Positions 48,821 through 61,300 of a stretch of 64,000 bases of DNA are shown piece after piece. The notes below the pieces were generated by a model. That model did no database searches. It was not told the origin of the DNA and saw only the letters and a list, made by a program, of their open reading frames with translations. Source of the stretch: Caenorhabditis remanei (Eukaryota; Nematoda; Chromadorea; Rhabditida; Rhabditidae); the NCBI RefSeq assembly GCF_010183535.1, contig NC_071330.1, positions 16,721,717 to 16,785,716 on the forward strand, read 5' to 3'. A program made the translations under genes and the position numbers. How positions within the stretch are numbered: the first letter of the stretch is position 1; the number at the start of each line of letters is the position of its first letter.

Positions 48821-49330
48821 CTAAAAGGATTCCATTTCTGCAGTCACATTTGTCCTAACGTTGCTCTCGTCAAGGCTAGATTCCCTGTGAAGTCGTTGCA
48901 CTATAACTCCAGGATTTCGCAGAATCCTACAGATTTGGTCTGCGAAAATAGAATCTTCAAGGTTCCGCGCTATTAAAAGATCAGTACCCTTGAGAAGGTC
49001 TGGATAGGTCTCATGATAAGATTCATGGATTTTGACCACTAATGGTTCATGAATCAGGCAGTTATGCAGTTAGGGATTTCTGAGCAGTATAGTAAATTAA
49101 CAAGATCTTTTTTCAGAAAATGTCAGGTCTATAATACTTGCAAAGTTTGACTTCAGTTCCCACCGCTTATCATGTGGTTGCCGACCGGCTTCACCGGTTG
49201 AACTATTATACAAAAGTGCATATCGATGTTTGACCGACCTCACCCAATAACTTCTTTGGGAAAAGTATATTGCAGGGAGCACAGTAGGACATACAGTAAG
49301 ACTGACGAGCATTACTAATCAAAATGAAAA
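48821..49330 (-). pseudogene. Possible MYND/Mss51-like gene remnant
   Basis: The minus frame 48821-49039 reads YHETYPDLLKGTDLLIARN followed by ILRNPGVIVQ, then SLDESNV. This resembles the C-terminal domain of Mss51/MYND-type proteins, where a PDLIVAYN-like strand is followed by a W..L..P.v.T.Y.E segment. An adjacent minus segment near 49270 reads SYCAPCNILFPKK, with zinc-finger-like cysteine spacing. Frames are broken, no start or splice chain was found, and similarity is by eye only. Confidence 0.3.
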
Positions 49331-49469
49331 ATCTCTTTGCAAATTCAAGAATCGGATCCAAACTCCGTATTTAGAATGCCCATGGTAAGGAAATACTTTG
49401 GCACATGGTCACGGTTTCCTTAATGGTCCCACTATTTTGAAATTACGATTTTTAAATAGAAAAATGCAG

Positions 49470-49672
49470 GATCTTCATTTTTGTAGTTAACAACTTTTTT
49501 CTACGAGCACTCCCTACGGAGTTACACTCAGTTGAAGTAAGGATACCTAGCAACTAGATTTCAAGTTATCAGTTCTTACCAGGCTATTTCTATCCGGCTT
49601 CGACCTACCGTATCTCTACAGGAACCGTTCGTACAAAAAAGTTGTCAACTACAAAAATGGAGATCTAGGCTT
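49470..49672. repeat. TTTTTGTAGTTGACAAC inverted repeat
   Basis: ATCTTCATTTTTGTAGTTAA and CAACTTTTTT face GTTGTCAACTACAAAAATGG. The same arm occurs inside the Tc1-like MITEs at 53285 and 54593. Confidence 0.65.
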
Positions 49673-51689
49673 GATGTACATGAAAAGTTAGAAAATTATG
49701 CTCTCACTATCAGTCTTACCATGACGGAGTCTCAAACAATTTCAGTTTTCTTACGTTTCTATTCACACTGTGAGAACCACAGTTCTGAAAGATTTTCGAT
49801 AAACATTTTCTATTTTTTCTCCATTTTTTTCACATAAATACAATGCCATGTTTTTTGATTTGTTTTCCATATCTCTTTTTCTCTCTCCGGTCTCCTACTC
49901 CTCCGATAAAAAATTAAATTATTTCATTGCAAATTACTTACTATGTACCTGTCTCCTTGCTAAGTATCAGTATCAAATTAGTTCTTTTTTTACATCAAAA
50001 ACAAAAAGAAGAAAAGAAAATCGAATGTTTCTGACTATACAGAATATATACAAAGATACAAAATAAAATCCATCGGATACAAAAAAAGTGAGAAAATTTG
50101 TATTTTATTAGTTTTATACACATAATCCGTTTAGCTTTGAAATAATCTTTTTAGTTGAGAAAGGGAAAAAATCTGGAATTCTGAAAATCTGAAAATCCTT
50201 ACTGGCGCGCCTTCGACGCGTTTTAGTTCAAAAGTCAACAAGATCTGAAAATCCTGGAAGAGCGAAACATTTTCAACAGAGAATGTCTGGCGCCTGAAAA
50301 TAACAATTTTCAGCGTAAACCACACGAAAAATTATCTAGCGTGCCTTCGGCGCGATCTCGTGAGTTGAAAAAAATGACTGGCGTGCCTTCAGCGCGTCCC
50401 CGAGCTTACTGTACCTTCTGCGCCGACAGGTCTCGATGCGAAAATGTCGAAAATTGAATTTTCTGAAAAATTCAGATTTCGAAATTTTCGCATCGAGACC
50501 TGTCGGCGCAGAAGTTTTTTCAAAACGCGCCAAAAAAGCGCCAGCGACTTGGATGGTCCTCGAGTCTGAAATATCTGAAAAATTTTCAGGTTTTGAAATA
50601 TCTGGCGTGCCTTCGACGCGTTTTACCAACAAGTTGATACCTGCGTTTTCTTCCATACAAAAACGTTTCTTCGTTTCCTTCTCAGTTTTATTGATAAGAA
50701 TGAGAAGAGGTTCTCCACTTTTTCTCTAGGATTCTCTCACTTCCCCATACTATTTCCATGATTTCGTTTGCTGCTAAGATAGACATGTTTGTGAGGCGAT
50801 GAGATAGTACGTGGAGGTGTGGGAAACGCAGAGAATGGAGACATTGATAAGAAGGGGATGACGTGTCTTGTGTATGGGCAGAGAGAAAGGGGATGGAAAG
50901 TCATGAGAAACTTTTTGTAGGTGGTAAAGGGAGAGATGGGGGTACTGAGCATAACTTTAATGGGATTCTGAAAATCTGAAAATCTGAAAATCTGAAAACC
51001 CTTACTGAAAATAGTCTAGATCTGAAAACCCTGAAAGAGCGGGTCGTGGTGTCATTTTAAAGGACGTATTGTAAATTTTCAACAGAAAAATGTGTGGCGC
51101 GTTTTTCTGGAAAAAGGAAATTTATGTGAAAAATCAGTAGAAATAGTTTTTATATTGGTGACAGTGCATTTATTTTAATTTTTAAAAGCAATTTTTTCGA
51201 AATAGAGATATTTCGAAACGAATAGTGAGAAAAGCTTGAAAAATGATGTTAGGTTGGTACATAAGCCTTTTAAATTTTTTGATAAAGTTTTAAAGACATT
51301 TTAATGCTTTCTGCTTTTGTCTGTGTAGATCATTGATTCGAATTAAAAATTATTCAAAAACTGACCTATCCCCATTTCTTTTAGCTTAATTTCCGTGTAT
51401 CAAAATTGCATTTAAAACAATGACTCGTTTATTACAGCTTAATCAAGGAAACGTGTCCTTCAATTGGCACCAACAGAGATAAAGTTAATTGAGGTAGGAT
51501 AACTGAGATATATAGTTCTGATGATATAAATTAGTGAACAGATAGAAATGTGAAATAAGCAAGACAATGGTTTTAGTTTTGCGGGGTTAACCAAGTGGGG
51601 GAGCCATTCGGGGAAAAAAGTACCGAACAAAAAAACTTTCGTATTCAAAAAGCAACTTGTGTGGCGAAAAAAACCATTGCTTCATTTGA
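49673..51689. other. Repeat-bearing intergenic DNA downstream of the phospholipase gene
   Basis: Contains six GGCGYGCCTTCGACGCG units (50200-50640), an inverted pair GCGCCGACAGGTCTCGATGC / GCATCGAGACCTGTCGGCGC at about 50420-50513, CTGAAAAT tandem words at 50965-50998, TGATAAG at 50692 and 50845, and a lone mariner-like end at 51252. No gene supported. Confidence 0.55.
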
Positions 51690-54600
51690 TCAATTATCTG
51701 CAGCAATCGCTTCTATATCCAAAGAGATTGGCTCGTGTCGTTGAGCCTGAAAGAAAAACAATTGCTTCAAAAGTGAAAAAAACTGTATAACTTACAACTT
51801 TTTCAATCAGATCTGGATCTGCACAGCTGTTTTCTTCTCCTTTCTCTTGATTATTAATCTGAAATCACGAATGCTTCATAGTTTTCGTCTATTTTCGAAA
51901 ATTTACCGTTACTGGTTCTTGGCAATTCTCTGTTATCTTTTCTTCAACTTTAGATGTTTCAGAGCTCTTCTCAACTACCGGAACATCAATAGTGGCATAA
52001 GTGCATTCTTTCTTGTACAGAGAGTTCACCAAATGTCGAGCGACACCTTCATGACTCCAGTAAGTTGAATGCGAGTAAACTTTCCGCAATTGTTTCTCGT
52101 TCTGAATATATATTCATTTTTCCTCTTCGCTCGGATAAAATAGATTCTAAGTTTGCACCGATTGCTAGTCATTTTCCAAACACGGTTTGACACTTTTACT
52201 CACTTCTAACACATGATCAATGTGATATGAATTCTGCTCTTCATCGTCAGTGTCCGCTTGTCGATTTGCTTTCTTCGAAACCAAATTTTTCACAAAATTG
52301 TAGACAGCTTCTACAATTTTATATATCCAACTGGAAGTTTGTTGCGCATTAGGTATTTCCACTGGATCCCGTTCTGGGTCAAGCGGTTGCGCAATGCCAT
52401 CGGTTGGATGATAGATATTATGGATTTCCATCTCAGCACTTGTTATCCGAAAATCTTCACCTTCTTTGCCAGCTAATTCCAAATATCTTTTCAATGGAGA
52501 TCCGACAGCAAAAAACCGCTTGATATTGAATTTCAATTGTCCCTCCACCTCCTTTTCAAATGCATCGATATCTGCCTTCAGAATGTCATAACTGATGACA
52601 GAACCCAAGGAATGTGCGAAAATCGAGATAGAGCCGTTGAATTTGGAATTACGACTCTCCATGAAAATCTTGTAGTTGCGGTTGAGCTCCTCGATTACAA
52701 TTTTTTGAATCTGAAATGAATTTTTCTCCTTGCAAAATAAGTGTTAACATAACTAACCTGTGGTGCGTGTATGGTACATGTGTATAGCATGGCTTCTTCG
52801 AAAAACTTAGAAGCCCCCGGAAAATTCAAAACTTTGCTGACGTATTCCTTGTTACAGTTTTCATCACATTTATGCCCATTATGGACAAATTTCAATCGCC
52901 AATGAATTGGAAGAAAGAATATTCCACCGCTCTTCTTCACATTGTCGACGCTTTTTTGTAGACTGGAACCGGTAAATTTTTATTGTAAATCCCAACATTT
53001 TGGTGCAACCCCTATACTTCTAAGGTGACCACTCACTCTCTTGCACACTCTCTTACGAGGTGCTCTTTGTCATGTCCAACTCCATGAACAACAAAAACCA
53101 AGTGCTCAACTTTTACACTTTTATCCTTGATATCTGCTTCCTCAAAATGGCGGTTCAACTCTCGCGGGAACTTGTCTTCTTGTTTAATTGTGATGAAGGA
53201 CAGAGAATTCCATTCAATAACTACTTTATGGTCCTCCAGACGGAGTGGACCTGGAAATGCTTCTTTTTTTTTTTTGCTTTTGTACAGTACCGCTCAAAAG
53301 GTTACAAATTTTGCCTGATTTTAGTAAAAAAAAAGACCAACTTTGACCGTGTATTTCGGTGTCAACTGATTGTCCGAAAAATTTCATTTTGTATGGATTG
53401 GACAGAGCAAAAATAGCACATTATTTTTGTAGTTGACCTTTTTTGTAGAGAGATTAACATGAAAAATATAGGTAATCAAAGTAATGTATCCCTGAAACCG
53501 ACTAATTTCAGTGCGTATCACCGAAATTTCGGAGCTTCTCACTTTGACCACCTATAAATTTCAAGATAGTGTCCCTACAAAAAAATGATCAACTACAAAA
53601 ATGATGTGCTTTTGCTCTGTCCATCCCATACAAAATACAATTTGTCGAATAATCAACTGACACTGAAATACACTGTCAAAGCTGGTCATATTTCACTGAA
53701 AACGGCCAAAGTTGATATCCTTCTGAGCGGTACTGTATATTGCTCACCTGGTCTTGAATTTTTCAAATCGGTATTTGGGTTTTCTTTAGCCTTTTCATAG
53801 ATAGTCTTTTTGAAATCATTCAAATGTTCCACAATTCTATCAGCGATTTCAGCGTCAATCACTTTGCCATCACACGTGAAAAAACAACCTCTCAATATTT
53901 CTTTCGAGTCATTCTTCCAATGAATCGCTTCAATTCTCGTATTATCCTCATTCACACTGTACATTTTCTCCAGGACAAGCAGCTTCCCGTTTTCAATAGA
54001 TGGCTTACTCTCACCGGCAGTTATTGGGTCGCGTTTCACCTTGACATGCCCCATTTTATTTTTGAAAACCTCAATTGCTTCATCATCGAGTGTGAGTCCC
54101 TTGTCAGCGCGATACTTGATCTCCATCAATAAAGAATCTTTTCCGTTGAATGGTATATGCTTGTCAGAATCTTTGTAAACCCATCGCACCTCTTTGCATT
54201 TGAAGTTTTTGATCTAATCAGAAATTTAATATTTTTGAACTCATAAAAATCACTCACCTCAGGAACAATCACGAATATATAGTTTTTTGGCTCGGCTTCA
54301 ATAACTTCTCCTGAAAACGTTTGCTTTTTAACTGCACGGTTTCTAACACAGCGAATTGTGTAAAGTAAAATTCTCTATGTAATGAGCCAAATAACGTGAA
54401 TTTCGGTCAGAAATTGATTTTTTTTGATACAGAAAAACCGATTTTCGGTAAAATAAGTATAACTTTTATTGGAAAAAAAGATTTTCGCACAAAAATAGAA
54501 AAAATGTACTCGAGGACGCTCTGAATCTGTTAAAATTTTTTGGAAAAAAATATTGGCTGAAAATTTTACTTTTCCTAAAATCACTTGTTCTACAGTACGG

Positions 54601-55627
54601 GCCATAAAGAATGCGACACTTGCAGTTTTTAATAGAAAATGATCAAACTTTGTGACTGTCACACGGCCTCCCTGATAGTCTTACAATATTGATTGTTTAT
54701 GAAGTGTATAGATCACAAATAGAGCTCTATTTTTGTAGTTGACAACTTTTTTGTACGAGCACATTCTAAGAAGTTATCAATCTTCAAAGTAAACAGCTCA
54801 AAAATCTCTCTTTTTAGCACTGAAAAAGTGCGAAAATTGCGAGAAATTTCTTTGAATATTGATAACTTCTTAGGATGTGCTCGTACAAAAAAGTTGTCGA
54901 CTTCAAAAATGAAGCTCTATTTGTGATCTGTATAGTCCATAAACAATCAATATTGTGATACCATCAGGAAAGTCGTCTCACAGTCTCAAAGTTGATCATT
55001 TTCAACTAAAAACTGCAAGTGTCGCATTCTTTATGGCCAGTACTGTATATCAAAAAAAAGTCAATTACTAACCGAAATTTACGTTTTTCGGCTCATTAAA
55101 TGAAGAATTTAAATTTACACAATTCGGATGGATGGGACACTTTTTTCATCCATTGCGACGTCTAAAAAGCTGAAAATAATGCATTTTCAGTGCAAAAAAG
55201 AAAAGAATTGAATAAAAACTATTGTAGTTCTTTTTCGCAGTGTAGGAGACCGTACACTGTTAAAAACTTGTAATTATTTTTTCATATTTTCTAAAAACTA
55301 TTAGTTTTGAGAACCCTGCACAAGTTTCAAAGAACTCTGCTTACCTGACCATTTTTTACTCGCTTCTCTGTGTTCTTGTTCAACAGTCTTAACTGTATCT
55401 GGTCCGTCGTACATTTCCTGGTCTGTGACATCCGCCTCGGCTGCATTTTCCGTATTCTGCTCTACAGAATCGTTTCCAATAGTCCGGGAATCATGAGCTA
55501 TGCGACCAATGCTCAGGGTAGCAATATTAGGAACATCAGGATTGTTCTGAATTTTCAATTTTCATGTTCTCATAGCAAAATCATCATAATGTCTTACCGG
55601 ATTTGCCCCAGGAAGGTTGTTGTCCAT
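51690..55627 (-). CDS. DDHD-domain phospholipase A1-like protein (PA-PLA1/iPLA1 family)
   Basis: Intracellular phosphatidic-acid-preferring phospholipase family, acting on membrane lipids in trafficking (family role). Exons in transcript order 55598-55627, 55345-55546, 54258-54310, 53748-54213, 53037-53250, 52758-52962, 52204-52710, 51907-52101, 51796-51858 and 51690-51746 give 663 residues, all phases consistent. Seen: RWVYKDSDKHIPFNGKDS (N-terminal domain), EHLVFVVHGVGH, FLPIHWR, lipase elbow AHSLGS with Ser424, then YHPTD (Asp494), IDHV (Asp555) and SHSTYW (His570) of the DDHD domain. The family elbow is usually GHSLGS, so the first Gly is Ala here, and the last DDHD Asp is not conserved. 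Introns 2 and 4 hold Tc1-like MITEs. Most similar in layout to C. elegans ipla-1, but it lies elsewhere and is probably a divergent paralog. Confidence 0.88.
53285..53735. mobile_element. Tc1-like MITE making up gene intron 4 of the phospholipase
   Basis: Ends CAGTACCGCTCAAAAGG and inverse CCTTCTGAGCGGTACTG, flanked by TA (53283-53284, 53736-53737). 451 of the 497 intron bases (53251-53747) are this palindrome. The ends resemble Tc1 (CAGTGCTGGCCAAAAAG). Confidence 0.85.
54593..55045. mobile_element. Tc1-like MITE in phospholipase intron 2
   Basis: 453 bp, ends CAGTACGGGCCATAAAGAAT and ATTCTTTATGGCCAGTACTG, flanked by TA (54591-54592, 55046-55047). The inner arms AGAGCTCTATTTTTGTAG and GTTGACAACTTTTTTGTACG pair with their inverse. 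Confidence 0.88.
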
Positions 55628-58302
55628 AGTGACTATTCTAAAAACAAAATAGTGTTGTAGGAAAAGAAGTTTTTGATGCAATAAGTGCAATGAGACGTAA
55701 TTTAACATCTAATTGAGTATAACCTAAAGAATTGAAGCTTTAAAATGAATGGATTTGCTGTTAATTTCATAGAAAAATTGAGCTTTTAGGACGGCAAAAA
55801 CTCCATTTTTCATTCCTGTCAATCAGACCTGCATTTACAAAAAATTCGAAAAGAGTGATAGTTCATACTACAATAAAATGTACCGTTTTCACACTAAACA
55901 AACATGAACCAATCATAAAAGGAAACCTTTCATTGATAAGAAAAACTGACGTAAAAAAGATGGTTCATCAAAATAAACAAACTCAATTTTTTTCCTCGAG
56001 CAGGTGCTCAAGCGATGTTGATTACTTTGTTTTTTAATTTACGGCAATCTTGTAAATCGACAAAAAAGTGGCTGGTGCATTTTGCAGCATACTGTATTTT
56101 TTAACTTTCTAGAGTTTCAGAGGCTGAAATCTTGTTGTACAGCATTTTTAGAAGACTACTTGGCATGGCTTCCGGTGTTAGAAAAGTTTTGATGAACCAA
56201 ATCGGAATAACAGAGTACTGTGGCATGTGGCGGCCGGGAAACGGGGGACGCTAGTCTTGTGGGAGTTATATCATTTGTTCAAAAAAGTTGATTTTAATAC
56301 TACAGAAAATTTCGAAATACAAAGGCCAACTTTTTTCTGGCTACGTGGAACTGAATGGATTTATTATTAGGAAATACTCTATTTATAACTCAAAAGGTCA
56401 GATCGGAAATTATATGAATATCATGTGAGTTCAAACTAGATGACTGGGCGGGATGGAAAAGTCACAATGTGAACGAAACATAGAGGTAATATGGAAAGAT
56501 CAAGAGAACGAAGGCTATTTTTGAAAATTATAAGAAGTGAGCAATGCCCTAGTTTCCTCAGAAAAAAGAGAACGTTTTGAAAAAAAGAAAGAAAAGAAAA
56601 GGATGAGGCCCAAAAAATGAACCCCCCAAGAAGATATAAACAATTGGTTGTGTAATGAAAAGGGATAGAAAGCAGGGGGGAGAAGAATTGATAAGATTTT
56701 TCAATGGGAGTAAGAGATATATATTGTTGCGAAAGAAGAAAGAAGCTGTGAGGCGAGAAAAAATAAGAGATAGATAACAAGAGTGTGTTTAGATCTTTGG
56801 TTGGGAGGTCAGGGCAAATGGTAACATTTTTTTAACCTTCAAAAGTTTTGAACAGATTATATAAGACTTTATAGTCTATCCGTTCCATGGGAGACCAGAA
56901 AACTCACCTGCAGGTCACACAAGAATAATTCATGTGACATTTGCAGGAGGAGGTGATAAGATCATGCATAAAATTCTGTGACCCTGATGATCTTCCCACA
57001 ACGTTTGTAGATTCTTGATGCGTTCGGGTAAACTCAAAAAAAGGAATTACTTTAACATGGGTTGCGAAATGCAAAATTATTCTGGACTTGTGTCAAAAAT
57101 AGCCAGCTAATGAAGACTTGAACAGAGCCAACCAATAAGTTGTTGGAGGAATTGCTTTGAATCTGGACAAAGCAGAAATCTTTTTTTTACATAAAATTAT
57201 TGGATCTTAATACATTTCTTGTTCTAAATTGCCACAACAATCAAATGAGAGGCTTGCTTTTCACCAAATCAATAATGCATTCATTCACAGCCTTCCATAA
57301 AATAATGAAAATGGTTGGAGAGTTTAAAAATTTCCGCACGTCAATTAGACCTACAGAGGGTGGTGTGACACAAATGATAAACGACGCTGGTGAAAGATAA
57401 ATGATGACATAAAAATCACCACAATTTTAAATGAAAAGTTACGACTGATAAGACGGAAGACAGAGCAGTGCAGAAGTAAACATCGATAATACCCCTCCCA
57501 CTTTTTTTTACAAAAATGCTTCCGGTGTTTGAACGGTTGCCGTCCAATTTCTAGGCGTTTAGAAGAATTTTCAGTTAAATGTATGTGACATCTTCTGGTT
57601 ATCAGAATGACTTGTTTCAAAAAAAAAACGTGTGTATTGGGAAAACTTGAGTCATAGTTCAAATAATTGCACCACAAAGAGAGGAGAGACTGTGATTCAT
57701 ACAAAAACTGAAACTCGTTGATATGTATGATAAGAATGGGCATCGTCGTCGGTTTTTGCTCACTACGCATATAACGTGTGTGACTAAACTATTATAAGAA
57801 CAAATATGTCATTTGCTCACTACCTTTTGTGTGAAACGAGATTCTGCGTGTTCTCATACTGTTACCCTTTTCCTAGAGTTCAAAATTCTTATCCCGGTCC
57901 ACAGTTACATCAAAAACTCCTAATTACATATCTTTTCAGTTATGTAGATTATGAAATATCCAGAGCCCGAAACACAAGGATTAAGACTGTTAGAGAGTGA
58001 TAAGCGAAACGATAAAGAGGTGTAGAGTAGAAATTCAAAAAGACAATGTTATTGCTCGCTAAGTAAGCAATCTGAATCCAATAGAAGGTCATTATTCAGT
58101 TTTTGAACAGGCGGCAGTTCTAATTCGCGTCGATTCTGATTAGGAAGGATCCAGACCTCACAGACAGATATCACTGGCCATACAGTAATCTACATCAGAT
58201 GGGGGTACAGTACCCTGGATCCAGAACTACGAAACTCATCAAAAACACCAGGAATTTTTGAACCGGGATATTTCAAGAAAAATAACACATAACAATTCCA
58301 TA
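55628..58302. promoter_or_regulatory. Upstream region of the phospholipase gene with six TGATAAG (GATA-factor) sites
   Basis: TGATAAG on the plus strand at 55934, 56689, 56954, 57446, 57728 and 57998. TGATAA(G) is the binding word of the intestinal GATA factors ELT-2/ELT-7 in Caenorhabditis (established). Several lie in purine-rich stretches. More are found downstream of the gene (47641, 47915, 49014, 50692, 50845; inverse at 49166). No protein-coding gene is supported in this 2.7 kb; small frames have no plausible splice partners. Confidence 0.45.
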
Positions 58303-58308
58303 TTTATT
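58303..58308 (-). terminator. Poly(A) signal of the WSN/PTP-like gene
   Basis: AATAAA on the minus strand, 24 bases after the TAG stop at 58332-58334. Confidence 0.75.
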
Positions 58309-58331
58309 ACTCAAAAAATGACATAAGTTTC

Positions 58332-61300
58332 CTAATCACTATCCTCTTGCTCTTCCACTCTCTTCTTCGGTTTCCACTTCAATTGCTTGTCACGTCTTCG
58401 GCGATTCTCACGCATTCCCGCGCAGAACATTTCCATCGCTCGTTTATCATTCAAACATCGTCTCACTTTATCCGAATCCTCCGAATATGCGATGGGATAC
58501 TGTTCGTGATAGAATTGCTGGTAGTAATACAACAGGGCATCGTATTCCGGGAGATCGGGGATACACGCTTCGTTGGCGATTCCAGTGGTGATACTGTAGA
58601 TGCAGAAGAACACTTCTTTGGGGGTCTGAATGGCGTCGTAGAGGACATCGACGACTGGTTGGATGACTGGAATATGATATTGATGCAAAAAATCTATAAG
58701 ATTAAATTGACTTTTTTTTAAACGGACTGTCCGAAGGGAGTTCTCTAAAGAGTCTGGTCTCAAAACATCGCAGTTTTAAAGCGTCCGGTTTCGAAACATC
58801 GCAATTTTGGAACCATTGCTCTAGGGATCCCGTAATATTATTTTGGGACGTTTTGCAACCAGACATTCCAAAACTATGTGAAACTTTGACACTAAACACT
58901 TCGAGACATTTTGTGACCGAGGCATCGCGTCTTGGTTGCAAAATTTCGGTTTCAAAACGTCCGGTACAAGGATTTTTCGATTTTCCCCACTCAAAACTAT
59001 CCAAAATCTATCAGAAATGATGAAAATCGGGTTTGCGAAGCTTTAAAACAAAAAAAAGTTGATTTCAGCGTAAATTTGCTCTACATTAGCTGGAAATTGA
59101 CAAAAAATTAGGATTTTGACAGTTTCTGCATCGAAAAACATTATTTTTCACCAATTTTCAGCTCAAAAACCGTTATAAATCTGATTTTTTGATGATGTAT
59201 GAGGAAAAATAGTCTGAAATAGTTGTTTTTAGCTTTGAAAGCGATTTTAACGGTTTTCTGCCCCGGAAACTCTCAGAATGGGCTAGCCCTCACCGTTTCA
59301 AAGTGTCCAGTTTTAAAACGTCTCTTACCTTGAGCCAAACTAGTCACTTCCTGCTTGAAACACATATCGATACCCAACTTAATCGCCACAAACGCGCCGG
59401 CACGTTCCACACCATCCGGTGACACCACCAACACTTTTTTCTGAAATTTTCTTGGTTTGTACTTATAGAAAAACGTACTTACATTTCCAATTCCACAATA
59501 TTTGACGATATCCACAGTTGTGTTCGAGAACCTGGGCGGTCCGTGGTGATTCCACTCTTTGTAGCAAATGATTTGCGTGAATTTAGGTGGCGCTTTTTTG
59601 CTGAAAATTTAGTAATTTTTGAGACGGATAAACAAGGGAAAACTCACTCCTCCAAATCAGTAATCTTAATTTCATACAACGTGAAGTAGATCATAGTGCG
59701 GAACATCTCAAACTCTTGAGGTGGTGCACCACTAGCATGAATACTCAGTGTTCTCACTTTGTACCGCCCGTAAATGGACACCTTTCCAGGATCTCCTTGG
59801 TAGAATTTGGCACATGCTACGTGACCTGCAACAGGATTTGTTATAGAAAGAATTTAAAAATGTAATACCCACCACTCTCAACAAATCTGCCTAGTTGAAC
59901 AACTAATTGAACGTTATGCTGAAAGATGATGGCCCAAAACTTTGCCAGCGAAGATTGCCGCACATCTTGCCCGCGTCTCATGCGGGACGGCGCTTTGGCT
60001 ATAATCCAATCGGTATTTGGTCCAAGCGTCATGGTGCATGCATCGTAGGAGGCGTCAAGGAATCCAGTGATTTTGACATGGGATTCAGGGGGGCATCGGA
60101 AGGTTTTGGGCAAAGAGCTGGAAGAACTAGAATACGGCATAACTCGCATGAAACTCAATGTTATGAGGTGAAAAATGTACCAAATGATAGATCTCGGCGA
60201 GATGTATCGGTTAAGATAGGTTAAGATCGTTTGAAATTGGTTAAAATCAGTTATGATCGGTTGAGATTGGCTAAGATCGGTTAAGTTTTTAAAAAAACTT
60301 GGTTATGTTATTCTACTACGAAAACGTTTTTGAAGTAGTTATCGAAATGTCATAGTTTCAAAGCGTCTCGGTTTTAAAACATCCTCTCACTAAACCCACC
60401 TTTTCGAATTTCCCATTCTCCATATCCCACTCAAAAACTGATCACACCACTGTCGCGGCATCATCGAATCTCTTTCGTTCTTCAATTTGATGTCTGCAAC
60501 AACTGCGACTGGAAGAGTTGTCAGCTGTTCGTCGGTTTCTGGAAATGATGATCGTTGGGGTCCGAAAAATCGGTCAAATCAAAACCGGACTATTATAGAA
60601 CACAATAATTGAATCTCGGCTGTTCTCATTTAGAGGCGGGGTCAAAAATCTGGGAATCGGTAAGAATTTTCAATATTTGGGTTAGCGTCCACCTCCAAAA
60701 CGGGATTTTTGCACACTTTTACTACAGGGTCCTATAAAAACATGTCTGATATGGTTTGACGCGAAAAATATGATTTTTCGTGAAACTTCCTGTTCACAAA
60801 AAACGCGTCAAAGGCACACCAGACATTTTCTGTTGAAAATTTTCGAAACGTCCTGAGACAACAATCCGCTCTTTCATGATTTTCATATCTCGTTGAATTT
60901 TGAACCAAAACGCGTCAAAGGCGCGCCAGACTTTTTTCAGTGAGGATTTTCAGATTTTCAGAAATCGAGATTGTTCCCCTTTTCAACTACAAACATTTTA
61001 CTATTTGGGTATAGGCACTGCCTCCAAAACAGGGTTTTTGCACAATGTTATTACAGGGTGCCAGTAAATGTATTCAAAAAACTGTTCTGTTTTGGGGGGG
61101 CGGAGCCTAAACTCACTCTGCGTCTCCTGCTCTTCCAACAAATTCGGTTGCTTCCAATACTCCTCGGGACTCATTTTTCTCTCCTGGTTCACTAGTTGTA
61201 GATTTTTCGGGGCTAGAGATTCTTCCCACTTCTGACGTCTCTTGTTCATGCAGCTTTTGACATTAATCCATATCAAGAAGATAGCACAACCTACGACCAG

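Noticed and set aside
51252..51290. Second mariner element
   Set aside because: Only one end resembling TTAGGTTGGTACATAAG was found, with no matching inverse end nearby.
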